From contig LS997566.1 in NCBI GenBank assembly GCA_000469685.2, forward strand, positions 27,035,932 through 27,099,931: a stretch of DNA of 64,000 nucleotides, in the 5' to 3' direction. Below the pieces are notes generated by a model. The model was given only the letters and a program-made list of their open reading frames with translations, did no database searches and was not told the DNA's origin. Source of the DNA: Haemonchus contortus. Lineage: Eukaryota > Nematoda > Chromadorea > Rhabditida > Trichostrongylidae. This document shows positions 25,701 through 37,268 of the stretch, piece after piece. The stretch's first letter is position 1. Each line of letters begins with the position of its first letter. The translations under genes were made by a program, and so were the position numbers.

Positions 25701-27666
25701 CGAGGAGTGAAGGCAGCGCCTGACTACAGGGTGACCCACATGAAGTGTGACGCAGAAAAATATCATCAAAATTATACAGATCAAACCAAATGGGAAACTA
25801 TTAAGCCTACACAATCATCACAAAATTGCGAACAACATATCACATCTCGCATGCAGAATAACCATCTTTCGCTTCAATGCAAGCATCCAACCTCTTTCGG
25901 AAGTTTTCAAGAATGCGCGCAATCAATTTCATCCCACGCTTCTACAAGAGCACTTTCTTTCAGAAGTTCTTAAGACATGTGTTTGAAAGCGCAGATTTTT
26001 TGCTCTAGAATCGACTATACAGCAAAATCCAAAGGATTGAGATCGGGGAATTTGAAGGTCAAAACTGCTTCGCCCCAAAAACCCGGAAGCGTGGTTTCAC
26101 GACATTGCAGCATATTCTTTGTGCTGTGGGCTGGTGCCCAATCCTGTGGAAGGTTCAGCTGACGTTCATCGCGTTCCTTTCCACCCATAGCAATCACCGC
26201 TTCCTCCAGCCCAGAAGCACTTAAGTTGATTTTTTTATTGCCCTTCACACTTCATGTGGGTCACCCTATATAACTTATTGCTAATGTGGTACTGACTCAG
26301 CAATATCACAAACGTATTTTATAGAGGCCTCTGATTGCTTCCACAAAGCTGCGTGGGCATAGCACATCTCTGTTACCATGTCAAGAGAGCGATTGATTTC
26401 GGACTTACATTCCGAATTAGGTCTACCTATCCTTACTATATATAACGTGCTCAAATCTGCCTGTTTAATTGTTTTTTGACGAAATTAGACATCATCTGGA
26501 GAAGCATCTACAGAGTTCTTGGGGAGTTTGGGATAAGTTGGGCACGAGGCACCACATCTAAGGTCAGCGAGGCTGCGTTCACAGAAGCGGGACATGCAGA
26601 GGAGTGAGCGGTGGTATGAGTAAGACTTCTAAATTTGGTTTGATAACAGCCCAGAGGCCGAGACAATGAGGAAGGGTGAGTGAAGGGTCAACAAATAAAA
26701 CGTAGGGACCCACCCGCGGTGGGCGGACTGTCACCACAAAGGGTGGCACTTTATACACAGTCTATAAACCAACTCAACGAAGACCTGAAGGCCAGAAACA
26801 AGTAGAAAGAATGGGTGAAGTATACCATGAGCTGAGCATCCACACCGACGTTGGTAGGGTTAGGACAAAAAATATATCTCGGTTCAAAACCCTTCTAAAT
26901 CGTGTGAGAAAGTGGTGAGAGGTTCAGGAAATGTGGTGAACTCTCGGGGGTAGGCGCAGCTTGCACCGAGGTGGGCGAGCTAGGACCAAAAAACTCATAA
27001 TTCTATTTGAAACCGTTCTAAAATGCTAAACAAAAGCGGTTCGAATTCGTAGAATAATGGGTCAGATCCTTAGTCGGGGCGAAACCTGCATTGAGGGGGA
27101 GACATATTCCATCCACATGCATTCACATCATAATGCCAACATGTGCGGCTGATTGCAAGTGGTTATTTAATATAGTGATGAGAACAGGAAGCACACTGTA
27201 TATGACTTCTCGTTTTAGTCGTTTTCGTGCTACTTCCTGCTGATTCTACTCAAACATACTCAAATTTTTCACGCAAGGACGCTTTCACGGGAAATCGAAG
27301 CGAAATTAGGGTAAGTTAAAAAACAGTTTATGCATATGGTGTTTTGATGTTACATAAGACTATTGCAAAACGGTTGCAAGGAAACAAAAAGTTGAATTTG
27401 TCAAAGGAGAACCTTTGCACGTTCAGAGAAAACCGTCGACGTTACGGTAAGAAAAAACTAGCTTGAAATCGAAGCTTGAATGGTTTGTGCTGGACCTCCT
27501 TGGTTGAGTGTTTTCTAAGAGACATCCTTCCCTTTTCTATGCACAATATTTTTCTGCGCCTTTATGTTTTGCAGTGGCACACTTCTCAACATTCGAGTTA
27601 TATTCTCTGCCGTCTTCACCCTTAGCCGTCACAGTCGCGACAAACACCTGGAGACCTAAGAGATGA
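22739..27666 (+). CDS. Multi-pass membrane protein, partial model
   Basis: Exons proposed are 22739-22808, 25220-25341, 25488-25575 and, less surely, a terminal exon 27575-27666 with TGA. Phases agree at each join and borders are AG/GT (GTATAT, GTACGT, GTGAGT donors). The product has successive hydrophobic segments: TLLICIDVAVIFVISS, then LWTVCLIAWCLSLVLITVGIW, then FVPAYIVWAMSYILSVLFIIIDVYANIF. Short polar loops and a polar tail follow. This resembles the small four-helix membrane proteins common in nematodes (DUF7027-like), but I cannot confirm the family. N-terminal exons are not identified. The first intron holds the mariner at 23267-24415, and the putative last intron holds the 542-bp element at 25727. 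The last exon rests only on phase and an upstream TTTTGCAG. Confidence 0.5.
23267..24415 (-). mobile_element. Decayed mariner, transposase on minus strand
   Basis: The 3' end carries the TIR ATGTCGGAAAAGTCTTTGCA, matching the element at 2342-3995. Minus-strand frames hold transposase pieces: RPHVAKETQ and YSPDYHLFLSNNLKNKKFDD (23373-23717), and further upstream GHYDLSDKPRSERP (23965-24411), a typical mariner N-terminal linker. The frames are disjoint and an upstream TIR was not found, so it is truncated and inactive. It lies in an intron of the membrane protein gene. Confidence 0.75.
24416..25219. other. Intron sequence, nothing recognised
   Basis: This is the remaining intron between the mariner relic and the exon at 25220. 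It is AT-rich with no supported feature. Confidence 0.4.
25727..26268 (-). mobile_element. 542-bp internally deleted Tc1-like element, copy 1
   Basis: It begins CAGGGTGACCCACATGAAGT and ends with the inverse (ACTTCATGTGGGTCACCCTA), with TA duplicated on both sides. The minus strand encodes the last part of a Tc1-type transposase: QDWAPAHSTKNM around the second Asp and FPDLNPLDFAV around the third Asp (26015-26248). The N-terminal half is missing. A copy of nearly the same length is at 58624-59164. Confidence 0.85.
26269..27574. other. No recognised feature
   Basis: No open frame of note. GC-richer stretches at 26560-27110 contain repeated words such as GGTGAGTGAAGGGTCA and GTGGTGAGAGGTTCAGG, without a clear repeat unit. 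Confidence 0.35.
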
Positions 27667-28694
27667 ATTTTTATCTCCCGCTTCTTATTCCAGATTATAG
27701 GGGTGAAGACTCGAGAAAAGGAGTAATAATACCCACATAAGGGTTGGGAAAAAATGTTGGATCTCTAAGGCATTCATGTTACCCGGATAGTAGAGCGCAG
27801 ATAGCAGGACCTCACCTTGTTTTCAAATCTCGAATATTTAACATTTGGAATGGAATCATCTGGAATTTTCTTTGTTTAACTGTTTTTAGTGTTGATGTTA
27901 TCATGTACCTTGATCTTCCCTTTGGTTATTCATTGTTGAACATACGTTCTATTCCCGAGGAACGGGATTCGCCGATTGTACCTTACTGATATCTTCTGAA
28001 ATACTGAGAACAAAAGTCTTTCCTCGAATTTTTTTACTTGTGTAGGTTGGTAGCATAAATGTTGGTCATCTTTTTGAAACTAGAAGTCAGCGTACAAAAG
28101 CGAAGATTTCTGGCACGATTGTCGGTGACAAGATTGTAGACCGCAGGCCATCGTGTCATATCCCTCGCTGGTTGCACACTGCAATGAAAACTTGATCGGG
28201 GGAGTCGTTTCGTATCATCTCCTAGTTAGTTCGAATCGTAGGCGGTGGCACGATCCCTGGATACTGCTGTCCTGCACTCATCCATTGAATTTTCGCGGAA
28301 CCATCGCTTGTCTAACTTGCGGCTACAAAAGGTATACGGAATCCGTATGGTTCCATTTCTGGGCAGATGACAACATCAGAGGCACCTGTCATCTCTAAAC
28401 GGCGCATACGAAGGCTGTGAAGTGATGAGCCAAAGACACTAATTGATGACCTGCTGGTAGAGCTGCTCCCGCATGGACCAAAAGAGCATCTGAAGAGCTT
28501 AATTGTTTGGAACTGCTGTTTAGTTGTCTGGATATTGAATATTTAACGAAAATGCTAAGAAAACAGTTATGTGCATACAGTACGTTGGCTTTTCTGTCCG
28601 CTTCAAAGCCATTTTGGTTTTCTTTGCGTTTATTTTGTCCATCTTTTTTTGTTGCCTTGCTCTTTGATTCATATTCACAATGCATCATTTTTAG

Positions 28695-31543
28695 GAGCAA
28701 GATGAATGTGTCGAAACCACGTAAAGATCCTGACAGCGATGATGATGACGTAGGTTTCTTTAAACTGATAGTTGCATCGGAAGTTGAGCCCTCAAAACTC
28801 GAAACTTTCTTCGCTCAATACAGTACTTTTTTCTCTTGTCTGTGACTGTTGACAAATAATTTTATGCGAATTCGAAAAAAACCAAGAAACAGTAAAAAAG
28901 TGGAAGCCAGGCACCAGCAGCTAGTATTCATCAAAGCAACGCTAGATATGGGAGAGATAGCCGCTGCTGGAGCTGGATCTCAATGAGTGAGCAGATTTTC
29001 CCACGAATCTGGGAAACCCAAGTCCACACTCTTAGTATTGCGATTAATTTTTTGAAAAATGATAATTTGTAATCTGTGCGCATGTGATGGCAAATGGGCC
29101 ACTATCAGTTAGCTGTTGGAATTCAAAATCGATGTTCGCTCACGCCAACCACGCCTTTTATCCCTCCAGTGTCAGTTTACTAATACCAGAGTTGTTTGGG
29201 AGTACATATGCGCTGACATGGACATTTACGGCCATCTCTTCACGGCTCGTTTACTAAGTGATCATGTCCTTCAAACTCTTGTTTTTCTCGAGAATGGTAG
29301 CTGTGGCTATACTTGAGAAAGTTGTAGACGGTCCGCACATAGCACACCGCGATCCATAGTTACCTTTTCTCCTGCTGCGTTTTTTTTGTTGTTGCCCTCC
29401 ATGAGGCAATTACATATACAGGGAGAAGTCGTCACCGGTCACAAAGATTTCTTCATGCTTCCCTCTGCCCAACTTGTTACTTTTGTCGCAATTTTTTTTT
29501 TTGTAAATTGGATCGATAGAACGCATTACATTTGAAAGGGAAAATTGGAAAAGCTGCTGAAAACTCGACACTGTCAAGCGACATCATCTTTTAATCTGTT
29601 ACCGCAGTCAAAACATCATAGCAAGAAACGGCATTAGATACTAAATTATTGAGTGACAAGTAATTTCATCTGCTCGATATCTTATCTTATCGACATACTC
29701 CTTATCTGTTTAAATGCCTGTATTCAAACCCCTATGCCTGAAGGGACAGTTCACGGTAGAATCATTTCCCAGAATTTCTCCCTAAGATGAATCTGTGACA
29801 TCCACGAGTAGCACAAGGGACGCTGTCGGGTCGAAAAATTGCCCAGATAGGACGTAATAAGGACCAGAGAACATGCACACTCGAGGCAGATGAGCTATCA
29901 CATCGTTGTAGAGGCTGTAAAAGTTGCACCATTCACACCAGAACGCTTGCACACAGGTAGCTTACTGTAGCCAGCTGTACGCAATGGCACACACAAATTT
30001 GGACAGCTTTGGACAGCTGCTCCGAATACATATTCCATGCGCCCCTTGCCGTCATATCGTCCAACCGCTAACTTAACCAGTTTTTCTAATCCTCAAATCT
30101 CTCTAGAAAGGAGATTTCCGCGTTTCTTCGCCCTTTTTCGTTACCACTCCCTATAATCGCCTGAGACTGAATACCACAAATTATCGTGACTGTGCCTTTG
30201 GCACTGAATGCCGCAACTGCTGTCCTTTCACCGTCATCGATTCTCCGCCATGAGAGTAACATTCCAACAGCGTCCCGAGACCATGGACCAAATACGAAAG
30301 GTCCTGACACGTTGGGGGGTAGGCGACCATTGCGAGCGCGCGACCCATCCCAGTCGTGGGCGTCGCAGCCTGGCACCGGATGCGCCTGCAACACAAAGGA
30401 ATAATTCTTAAAAATGCTAAGACTCCTTTCAATCGGAGCGACCTACACTACTCGCCGTAAGAACTCAAAAACTCACGAGAGCCCCGCGATTTCGCGTCTT
30501 TTTCGCCTCTTCTTTATAAATCGCTTCAAAATAAAGTACCCTAAAATTCCATAGATAAGAGCGGGTGAGCCTACCGGTGAAAAATGAATTGGAAAAAATC
30601 GAAATTTAATGCAGTCACCCCTCTAACTCGATGGATGGATAAATTAAACTTCGAAGAAGAAGTTAAGAAGAAGCTCCGCCCCTCATCTCTAAACCCCGCC
30701 CACTTAATAAACAATTTATATAGAAAATCAGCAATCAGACCAAGGGAGAAATTTTGATCTATCATAGGGTGTGATATTACAGAATTGCAGACAATGAAGA
30801 GATATCTACGACAGTGGAGTGCCTAGACGCTATCTTCTCATATTCCGTAAAAAAACTCCTCCAAAAATTGGAAAATGCCAAAAAAATTGACTTCGCTATT
30901 TTGCCGTGAATTGATGTCATATTCTCAATGAAACCTATAAAGAAGAGTGTTGAGTGCAGAGGCTGTAAATGCAAATATCTACAGCCTCCAAACCAAAAAA
31001 GGAACGATGGAGACTAAACAAAACCAACAATCGTTTTCACATTGTACTGAGTAGAGTCGAGTACGTGGCGCAATCCAAAGCAAATAGATAGATAGAGATA
31101 GATCATCTTCAGTGATCAATGAGCCCCTACAAGTACCGAAGCGTGCGCCCTACGGCGCAATCCAAAATAAAGCATTTTTGACATTCCAGGATACCAGCTT
31201 GTAGAACTCGACGAGCTGAGTTCAACGGTGTTTTTTCTCCTTGATTACTTTATTTTGTATTTATTTCGAAGCGATTTATAAATAAAAGACGAAAAAGACA
31301 CGAAACCGCGGTATTCTCTTGAATTTTTGAATTCTTACGGCGAGTACTGTATTTGCAATGAACTAAAAATGACTATGGACTTGATCCTGTTTCGAATAAT
31401 TTCGTTCCATTTTGTTTATTCGACCTACCCAGAAGTTCAATCCAAATAACAGGTTTCAGATGATCGTCTTCGAGAAGATCGCCGGTGCATTCAAGGGAGA
31501 TCGTCCGAAGATCAACGACATGGGAAGAGCTTCAATCGCGTGA
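28695..31543 (+). CDS. Two possible exons of an unknown gene
   Basis: An exon candidate at 28695-28749, after TTTTTAG and before GTAGGT, reads MNVSKPRKDPDSDDDD. A second at 31460-31543, after TTTCAG, reads MIVFEKIAGAFKGDRPKIND and then MGRASIA with TGA. The phases allow a direct join and codon use looks coding, unlike the surroundings. However, the intron would span a transposable element (30444-31351) and neither piece matches a family I know. They may belong to different genes or be chance. The start is not identified. Confidence 0.25.
28750..30443. other. No recognised gene; one GC-rich open frame
   Basis: A GC-rich stretch at 30086-30432 has overlapping open frames on both strands; the minus-strand 102-aa frame includes GPFVFGPWSRDAVGMLLSW. 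I cannot assign it. It abuts the TIR element starting at 30444. The rest, including poly-T runs near 29490, shows nothing supportable. Confidence 0.3.
30444..31351. mobile_element. Non-autonomous TIR element, about 0.9 kb
   Basis: The left arm contains ACTCGCCGTAAGAACTCAAA and the right arm its near inverse (TTGAATTCTTACGGCGAGTA). Similarity continues about 100 bp inward, through GCGTCTTTTTCGCCTCTTC and TTTATAAATCGCTTC on the left against the matching inverse at about 31262-31310. No transposase-like frame is present inside. The superfamily is unknown. Confidence 0.65.
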
Positions 31544-33238
31544 GCGGAAACGTCGCTGCATATGCGTAACTGATGGACTTCATCAAAAAACTTTTTTGGA
31601 TTGAAAAAATTCATTCATCAGTCTTATCCTAACGGCAATCATTTTCCAGAAGTGCCACTTATTTGTCTCGAATAAATTTCCAGCTAAATTTCAAGGAATC
31701 CGCAATGCAACAGAATTTTTCTACAGATCTGTTAGGCTGTGCCACTATGTGTACTATACAACAGTAATTGCTCGAAAAAATTTGACCAAAAATATAAAAT
31801 CGCACAATTTTTTGCTTATATAAGCAGATTCTACTTCTCTATATGAAATCCATATAGAATGTTATATGATCCAACACAGCTAGTTGAGCTCTACAAAGTG
31901 ATAAAGCGACGTTTCGGAAGACTCAGTCTTGAAGTCACCGGTCCCGTCACGCATTCCCGTTTCCCATTTACTATTGTATTTGTTACATATCGATCACCCA
32001 GATGAAGTGCTGTCGGCGCTAGGCGCTGCCCGTACTGGCTGCAGTTTGCTCATGAGAGTCGAGGATTAGCCACATGATTTGGTGCCCCGTCTGAACCGAT
32101 AGCGTCCTGTTTCCATCGAGACCTGGACTGACCAAATCGAGAAATATTCCAATAGCTGATAAAAGCAGCCCACCGATTGACTAAACCCGTAGAGTCGGGA
32201 AATAGGAAAGCTACGGTCTCTACCGGAACGACGTAAATGTCACTCAGGTTCCTTAGATAAACCAACCAAATTCAGAGCTAACACACTTGGAACCTTGGCA
32301 GCAAAATACCAAGTACACATCGATGAAAACAAACGAAGAAGTAGAGTTTTAAATGCTTTATCGGAGCAGTTTTAAATGCTAAGAATACTGTACCGCACTT
32401 AACTTAATAACAGGTAGCATGAAAATTATGAGATCCACCCGAGGAAATTTTAAAAACTCGATGTATAAATTGGAAAGGCAGGAAGAGGCAAAAACCAAAG
32501 GGTATAAAAAATACTTCGTCAGTGATATCGAAGAATGTGGTTGAGCAACGCCAGTTTAGCGAAAAATAGCAAAGGCGAACGCAATAATTTCCATTTAAGA
32601 GCGAGAAACAATGAAAGCGGAGTCAAGGTGCCTATATTAGCATCAAAACTCGGATGAGATTAGCACAAAAGCATAATAACACATATACTGATCATGCTTT
32701 TGCTTTCATCATGCGCATCGTCGACAAGCAAAAAGGCGGCGCCAGCCAAGACGCCGTCGATCCAGAACATGCGCAGTGGCTATCGGATGGCGCGTCGGAC
32801 AACTTTTGCGATAGGAATGACGTGGACCAGAATCGTTCAAAAATTGATAAGTATTAGGTTGATGCATAATTATTGCGGATTTTTTCGCGGTTTTTGTCCT
32901 CTCGATCGAATTCGAATCGAACTCGGACACGACTCAAAGCTCCAATACGGATTCCTTTTTCGAACTGCTGCATCACGTTGTAGCTGTGTAAATTTGTCTT
33001 TTGTTGTCCAACTTCAAAATCACACAGTCAAACCGAGCATCCAATCAGCATGGAGTAGTCAATTGAACTTGAATCTAACTAATTCCATCTGAGTTGGTTA
33101 AATTCGAATTGGAATTTTATTGAGGGCGAATGTCAACTGTACATTGAAAGTGGAAGGACCAGTGGCGTTTTCCTCTATACCTCGTGTCAATCTTTACATT
33201 TTACCCCGTTTCTTGTGAGAACATTTTTGGCAACCCAT
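31544..33238. other. Mostly unannotated; one coding-like stretch
   Basis: At 32694-32850 the plus strand has a GC-rich open stretch (SSCASSTSKKAAPAKTPSIQ and onward, basic and Ala-rich) that looks more coding than its surroundings, but it has no recognised family and no sure acceptor. It ends next to a mariner-like terminus at 32854. A short tetranucleotide run (ATAG) is at 31084-31105, just outside this stretch. The rest shows nothing. Confidence 0.3.
32854..32900. repeat. Solitary mariner-like terminus
   Basis: After a TA dinucleotide the sequence reads TTAGGTTGATGCATAATTAT followed by TGCGGATTTTTT, very like the terminal repeat of mariners of the Hsmar1 kind (TTAGGTTGGTGCAAAAGTAA). I could not find the opposite terminus in the next 2 kb, so it looks like a truncated element or solo end. 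Confidence 0.45.
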
Positions 33239-33529
33239 GGCTGCTTTCATAGTTCGCAGGCAGGCGCGCAGGCGCGCTGGCGCGCTGGCGCGCAGGCAGG
33301 CGCGCTGGCGCGCTGGCGCGCAGGCAGGCGCGCTGGCGCGCTGGCGCGCGCGCAGGCAGGCGCGCAGGCAGTGCTAGGGGGGAGGAGGGAGGCAGACAGT
33401 GTAAGGCAAACAGTCCACGCCCCTTCGAAGGTTGTTTGTTTTCAACCCCTCGAAGGGGCGTGGACTGTTTGCCTTACACTGTCTGCCTCCCTCCTCCCCC
33501 CTAGCACTGCCTGCGCGCCTGCCTGCGCG

Positions 33530-33563
<34 letters not shown>

Positions 33564-33587
33564 TGCTTGCGGACTATTAAAGCAGCC
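33239..33587. mobile_element. MITE, GGCTGCTTTCATAG family, copy 2
   Basis: Starts GGCTGCTTTCATAGTTCGC and ends GGACTATTAAAGCAGCC. Each arm is expanded by tandem GGCGCGCTGGCGCGCAGGCA-type units (33256-33370 and inverse at 33508-33570). The centre is a palindrome around GTGCTAGGGGGGAGGAGG and CCACGCCCCTTCGAAGG. It shares the centre words with copy 1 at 5040. The 121-aa Ala/Arg-rich open frame is an artefact of the repeat. Confidence 0.8.
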
Positions 33588-34363
33588 CATCAGTTCTTTT
33601 CGATACTCAGAGTATGGTGAATCTGTTCCTAATGAGAGTAATAACTGCGAAAATTCACTCGAGAGTTAACTAGAGGATCAGGTGTTGCATTATTAATCAG
33701 ACCAATTATTAGGATGCGCTCCAGCACTCTAATTTCATTCAGAATCGTGGTTGGGTCTCGAATGCAAATGTAGTCCGTAAAGACTTGCAGTGACCAGCTC
33801 GAGTTAATGATGTTATCATCCCAGGCAAACGTGGGATTAAGCAACCATCCCGGAGGGAGGGAATGCTTTGTCGGCCTAAGTGGACGTTGAACCCATTTTC
33901 GATCAATGGAGAATTCGTGTGTGATGGTGCCCTACGTGAAGTCTCGGATGATTTTGCTAGAAGTTCAGCGAAGAAGAATCTTATCGTCTTTGGAGGAACA
34001 TGAAAACTCGTTGGAAAAGCAAAGCCAAAATTTTTTTTACGGCATATGCAAAAAAGGTTTTTGGTAATTTGTTCTTGATTTGCACTGAAATTTCACTAGT
34101 TTCGTCATACCTAAGTCATTTCGAACAGTCTCTCAGTCGAACATTTCTATAGAATCAGGCATTGGGTAGTATACAGTCACTGCCAATTAAATTCTAGGTT
34201 CCATAGTATGATTATACAGCCAAACAATGAAGATAAAATGGACACAACCCAAAAGTAATAATCGTTATTCTGAAGTTTAATATTTTGACAGCTGTAAGCT
34301 GTAATCTACCTATTATATAAAGGCGTGCATGAGAACAGAGGACATTCAAAATCACCGGTAAGT
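33588..34363. other. Upstream region of the CAP gene, nothing specific
   Basis: AT-rich sequence with a TATATAA at about 34314-34320, some 45 bp before the proposed start codon, which could act as a TATA-like element. No other feature is supported. Confidence 0.3.
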
Positions 34364-34948
34364 ATGCTTTCACAAGCCAGTGCTGTCTTTTTGCTGAGTA
34401 TATGTTTACGTTTATTGTTAATCGTTTTTAAAGGGTTACTGAAGAGACGTTTTCAAATACTTAGAAGCAGATCTGGGCATGCATGTAAGTTATTTCCCAT
34501 AAGCTAATATCTCCTCAATGGAACACTATTAATAGACTCAAATTCCAGCTATGTGTCCGGACAATAACGGAATGTCTGATGAAATAAGGCAGGCTTTCCT
34601 TGACAAACATAACGCGTATCGGTTGGTATTTCCGCACTGAAACAATGACATTGCTTGATGTAGTCATTGAAACTGTTTAGGACACTCGTTGCCAAAGAAG
34701 AAGCTAAGGACGGAATTGGTGGTAAAGCTCCAAAGGCGGCCAGGATGCTGAAGATGGTATGAGGATAAGGCCTTCGCAGCGAAACACGGCATATGTGAAC
34801 CTTGCAAGAGAGCGTCAGGCAAGGTAAAAGTGTTCATTATAGAAGTACGATTGTGCTATTGAAGAAAACACGATGAACTTCGCAGAGAAGTGCGTAATTG
34901 AGCATAGTTCGTATGCTTACAGGAAATATTGGAGGCAGAACCTTTATA

Positions 34949-36755
34949 TTGGGTTGTCCGAAAAGTTCCCGCCGATTTTTGATGCCCCGGATTTATCAAC
35001 CGTTGTACAAAAGATCAAGACCCAACCTGATAAAGTTATTTGTTTTCTGAAAGAGTAGGTCCTCCTCTATATTACTGGTAGGATTCTGTCAACATTTGTC
35101 GAAGTTTGTCTGTACAGGACTCGTATGAAAATGGAGAACCACTGCGCGCATTTTCGGCATCTGAAGTATTTCTTCTACCGCAAGGCCTAGAATGCGGCTC
35201 AAGCCGCATGAAAGATATATGACGTTTGAGTAGACCATGCCCTAGAGGAACGTACAGTGCATGACTAGTTTGCGAAATCCAAACAGAGTGAATTTGCCTT
35301 CGAAGACCGGCAACCCTCAGGAAGACTATCATCAGTTTAAACGACCAACTCAAAATGTTAACGGAAGCGAATCGGCACATCACTGTTCGTGGAGTAGGAA
35401 AAGGGCTTAGTGTTTCGAAATTAACCATCCATGGTCATCTGCAGACGCTTGGTTTTGTAAAGCGCCTTGATGTTTAGATATCTCGCGATAGGAGCGAGCG
35501 CAATGCGATGGACCGCGCCTCCATGCGCGACTCGTTGCTCGAACGAAATAAAAATGAGCCGTTTTTGAAACGCATGAGCACGAGGGACGAAAATTGGACT
35601 GTGTACAGCAATGAGAAGCGGAAGCGATCGTGTAGCCCCTTAGTGAGCCGTCATTAACCGCTGCAAAAGTCAAAATCAATGTGCGGATGACTATGCAAAG
35701 GTGCTGATGGGATTTCAGGGGAATCACTTACCATAAGCTGTTGTCGCACAATCAAAAGATGACTTAGGGAAGGTACTATAGTTAGCTAGAAAATATGGAG
35801 GCAGCGATAGACCAAAAGCGACCCGAAGTGGCAATCGTGAGGGCGTAATGTTCGTGGGGTACCTCCGGACCACACGTATTTTTGGCCACTCGTCAAAAGT
35901 TGCTAAAGCTTGGGTGGGATGTCTTACCACAACTCCCCTATAGTCCAGACATACAGTAGCGCTCAAAAGTCTTCGGTGAAATGCTTCGGCGCTTTCCCGT
36001 TCATAACTTTTTTCTTAATAGACCAAATCGCGCAAAATTTTGATATGTTTAACTAGAGCATATTTCACCCTACCCAGCACTATTTGACTGCGAAGCTGCA
36101 ATATCCACTGATAGAGCAATGTGTTTGTTGCGGTAGCAGATTTTGCTACTACTAAAGTTGTTAACGTCTGCGTTTATTCGCACCTTATGTGCGTTTTTCT
36201 CATCTATTGTGTTCGACACTACCGCTCGTACACATTAGACATGACAAAAAATAAAGAGATTCTAGAAGGACCATCATCTGCATTTCCAGTCGATTTTGAG
36301 CTCGTGCTCTTTGGAATATCTGGAACATGATCAGATTGCAGGTTAATAGTGGTAAATATTCACAATACACCCATGCTACAAATATCGAAATTTCGCATGA
36401 TTAGATCCAGTAGGAAAGGAGTTACGACTGAAAAGTATGGCTGAAGAACCATTTCACCGAAGACTTTTGAGCGCTACTGTAGCACCATCAGAATACCACT
36501 TGTTTGGGTTTCTGTAAAAATCCTTGAATGGAAAATCGTTCAATTCGCTGGAGGACTGCAAAGAGCACCTGAGTGGGTTTTTCGATTATAAGTCCGGAAC
36601 CTTCTATGGAAGAGGGGAACTGGAACCCATAGGAAGATGGCGAAGCCCTACTGAACAGAATGGAGGATATATTGTTCAATCAATGGATTTCTTCTCCTAG
36701 GAATATTCATTCAAAAATGAATCAAAAATCGGCGGGAACTTTTCGGACGACCCAA
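34949..36755 (+). mobile_element. Mariner element inside a CAP exon
   Basis: The termini are TTGGGTTGTCCGAAAAGTTC and the inverse GAACTTTTCGGACGACCCAA, with TA on both sides. Without the nested insert (35954-36479) its length is about 1.28 kb, the full mariner size. Plus-strand transposase scraps include KVAKAWVGCLTTTPLYSPDI, directly followed across the nested insert by APSEYHLFGFL, the third-Asp region. Multiple stops make it inactive. Confidence 0.9.
35954..36479. mobile_element. 526-bp TA-duplicating MITE, copy 1
   Basis: Termini CAGTAGCGCTCAAAAGTCTT and inverse, TA on each side. It cuts the mariner transposase inside its SPDI/APSEYH motif, so it is the youngest of three layers here. No coding capacity. 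A second copy, opposite in orientation, is at 56485-56914; the shared inner part contains GTAAATATTCACAATACACC and CCTACTGGATCTAATCA in inverse. Confidence 0.9.
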
Positions 36756-37268
36756 TATGTCATCTATGCTTGAACAGAATAAAAGAGTATCAGCAGTAGA
36801 GGTGAGTGGAGGTGAGAAAATTCAATGGTCTTGGCAACTTGTCCTAGGACATTTTTGTTCAATAGCGTCGATCTTTGGTTCGATAAACTGAAACAAAACG
36901 GTGTTCTTGATGACAACGTTATGACTACTGCGGTTTTCAATCGCGGCGTTGGTCATTACACTCAGGTGATATGGAGGTTTGTAGAAGGTGATCATCGCCG
37001 ACAGAAGAGTTTTTTAAGGTGGTCTGGCAATGGAGCAACAAGATCAGATGCGCATTAGAATGGTGCAGCGACATGACACTCGCAGCGTAGGGGTATTTTT
37101 TTGAAGGAGGAAATTATGCCATCTTACTACAGTTGACAGGGAAATTTTAGAGGGAACTATCTTGGTCATCCTATTTATGAGATTGGTGACCCGTGCACAA
37201 AGAATGAGGACTGCGAATGCTACATTTGTGTTTGTAACAGTGAAGAGGCCCTATGTATTGCTCCATAG

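Larger units (their letters stand above)
34364..37268 (+). pseudogene. Secreted CAP/SCP-domain (ASP-like) gene split by a mariner
   Basis: Exons are 34364-34484, 34549-34621, 34681-34756, 34843-34948 continued at 36758-36801, about 36848-36965, 37019-37086 and 37151-37268 (TAG 37266-37268). The start gives a signal-like hydrophobic run (AVFLLSICLRLLLIVF). The product follows the CAP fold of secreted nematode proteins: DEIRQAFLDKHNAYR, CAIEENTMNFAEKC, QNLYMSSM, the signature GHYTQVVWQ, CALEWC and a Cys-rich tail ending CNSEEALCIAP. CAP proteins are extracellular and abundant in hookworm secretions. The exon reading QNLY|MSSM is cut by a mariner between TA duplicates (34947-34948, 36756-36757); removing it restores the frame. 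The join before SVDLWFDKL does not keep phase, and a few residues expected after DMTLAA are missing. So the copy is probably a pseudogene or a broken allele. Confidence 0.85.

Noticed and set aside
33215..33580. 121-aa Ala/Arg/Gly-rich frame
   Set aside because: It is the reading of GC-rich tandem units in the arms of a MITE.
36966..36976. Reading the CAP exon through to VIWR with a GTTTGT donor
   Set aside because: The GTGATA donor after GHYTQ joins in phase to VVWQ at 37019 and restores the family motif; the longer exon does not keep phase.
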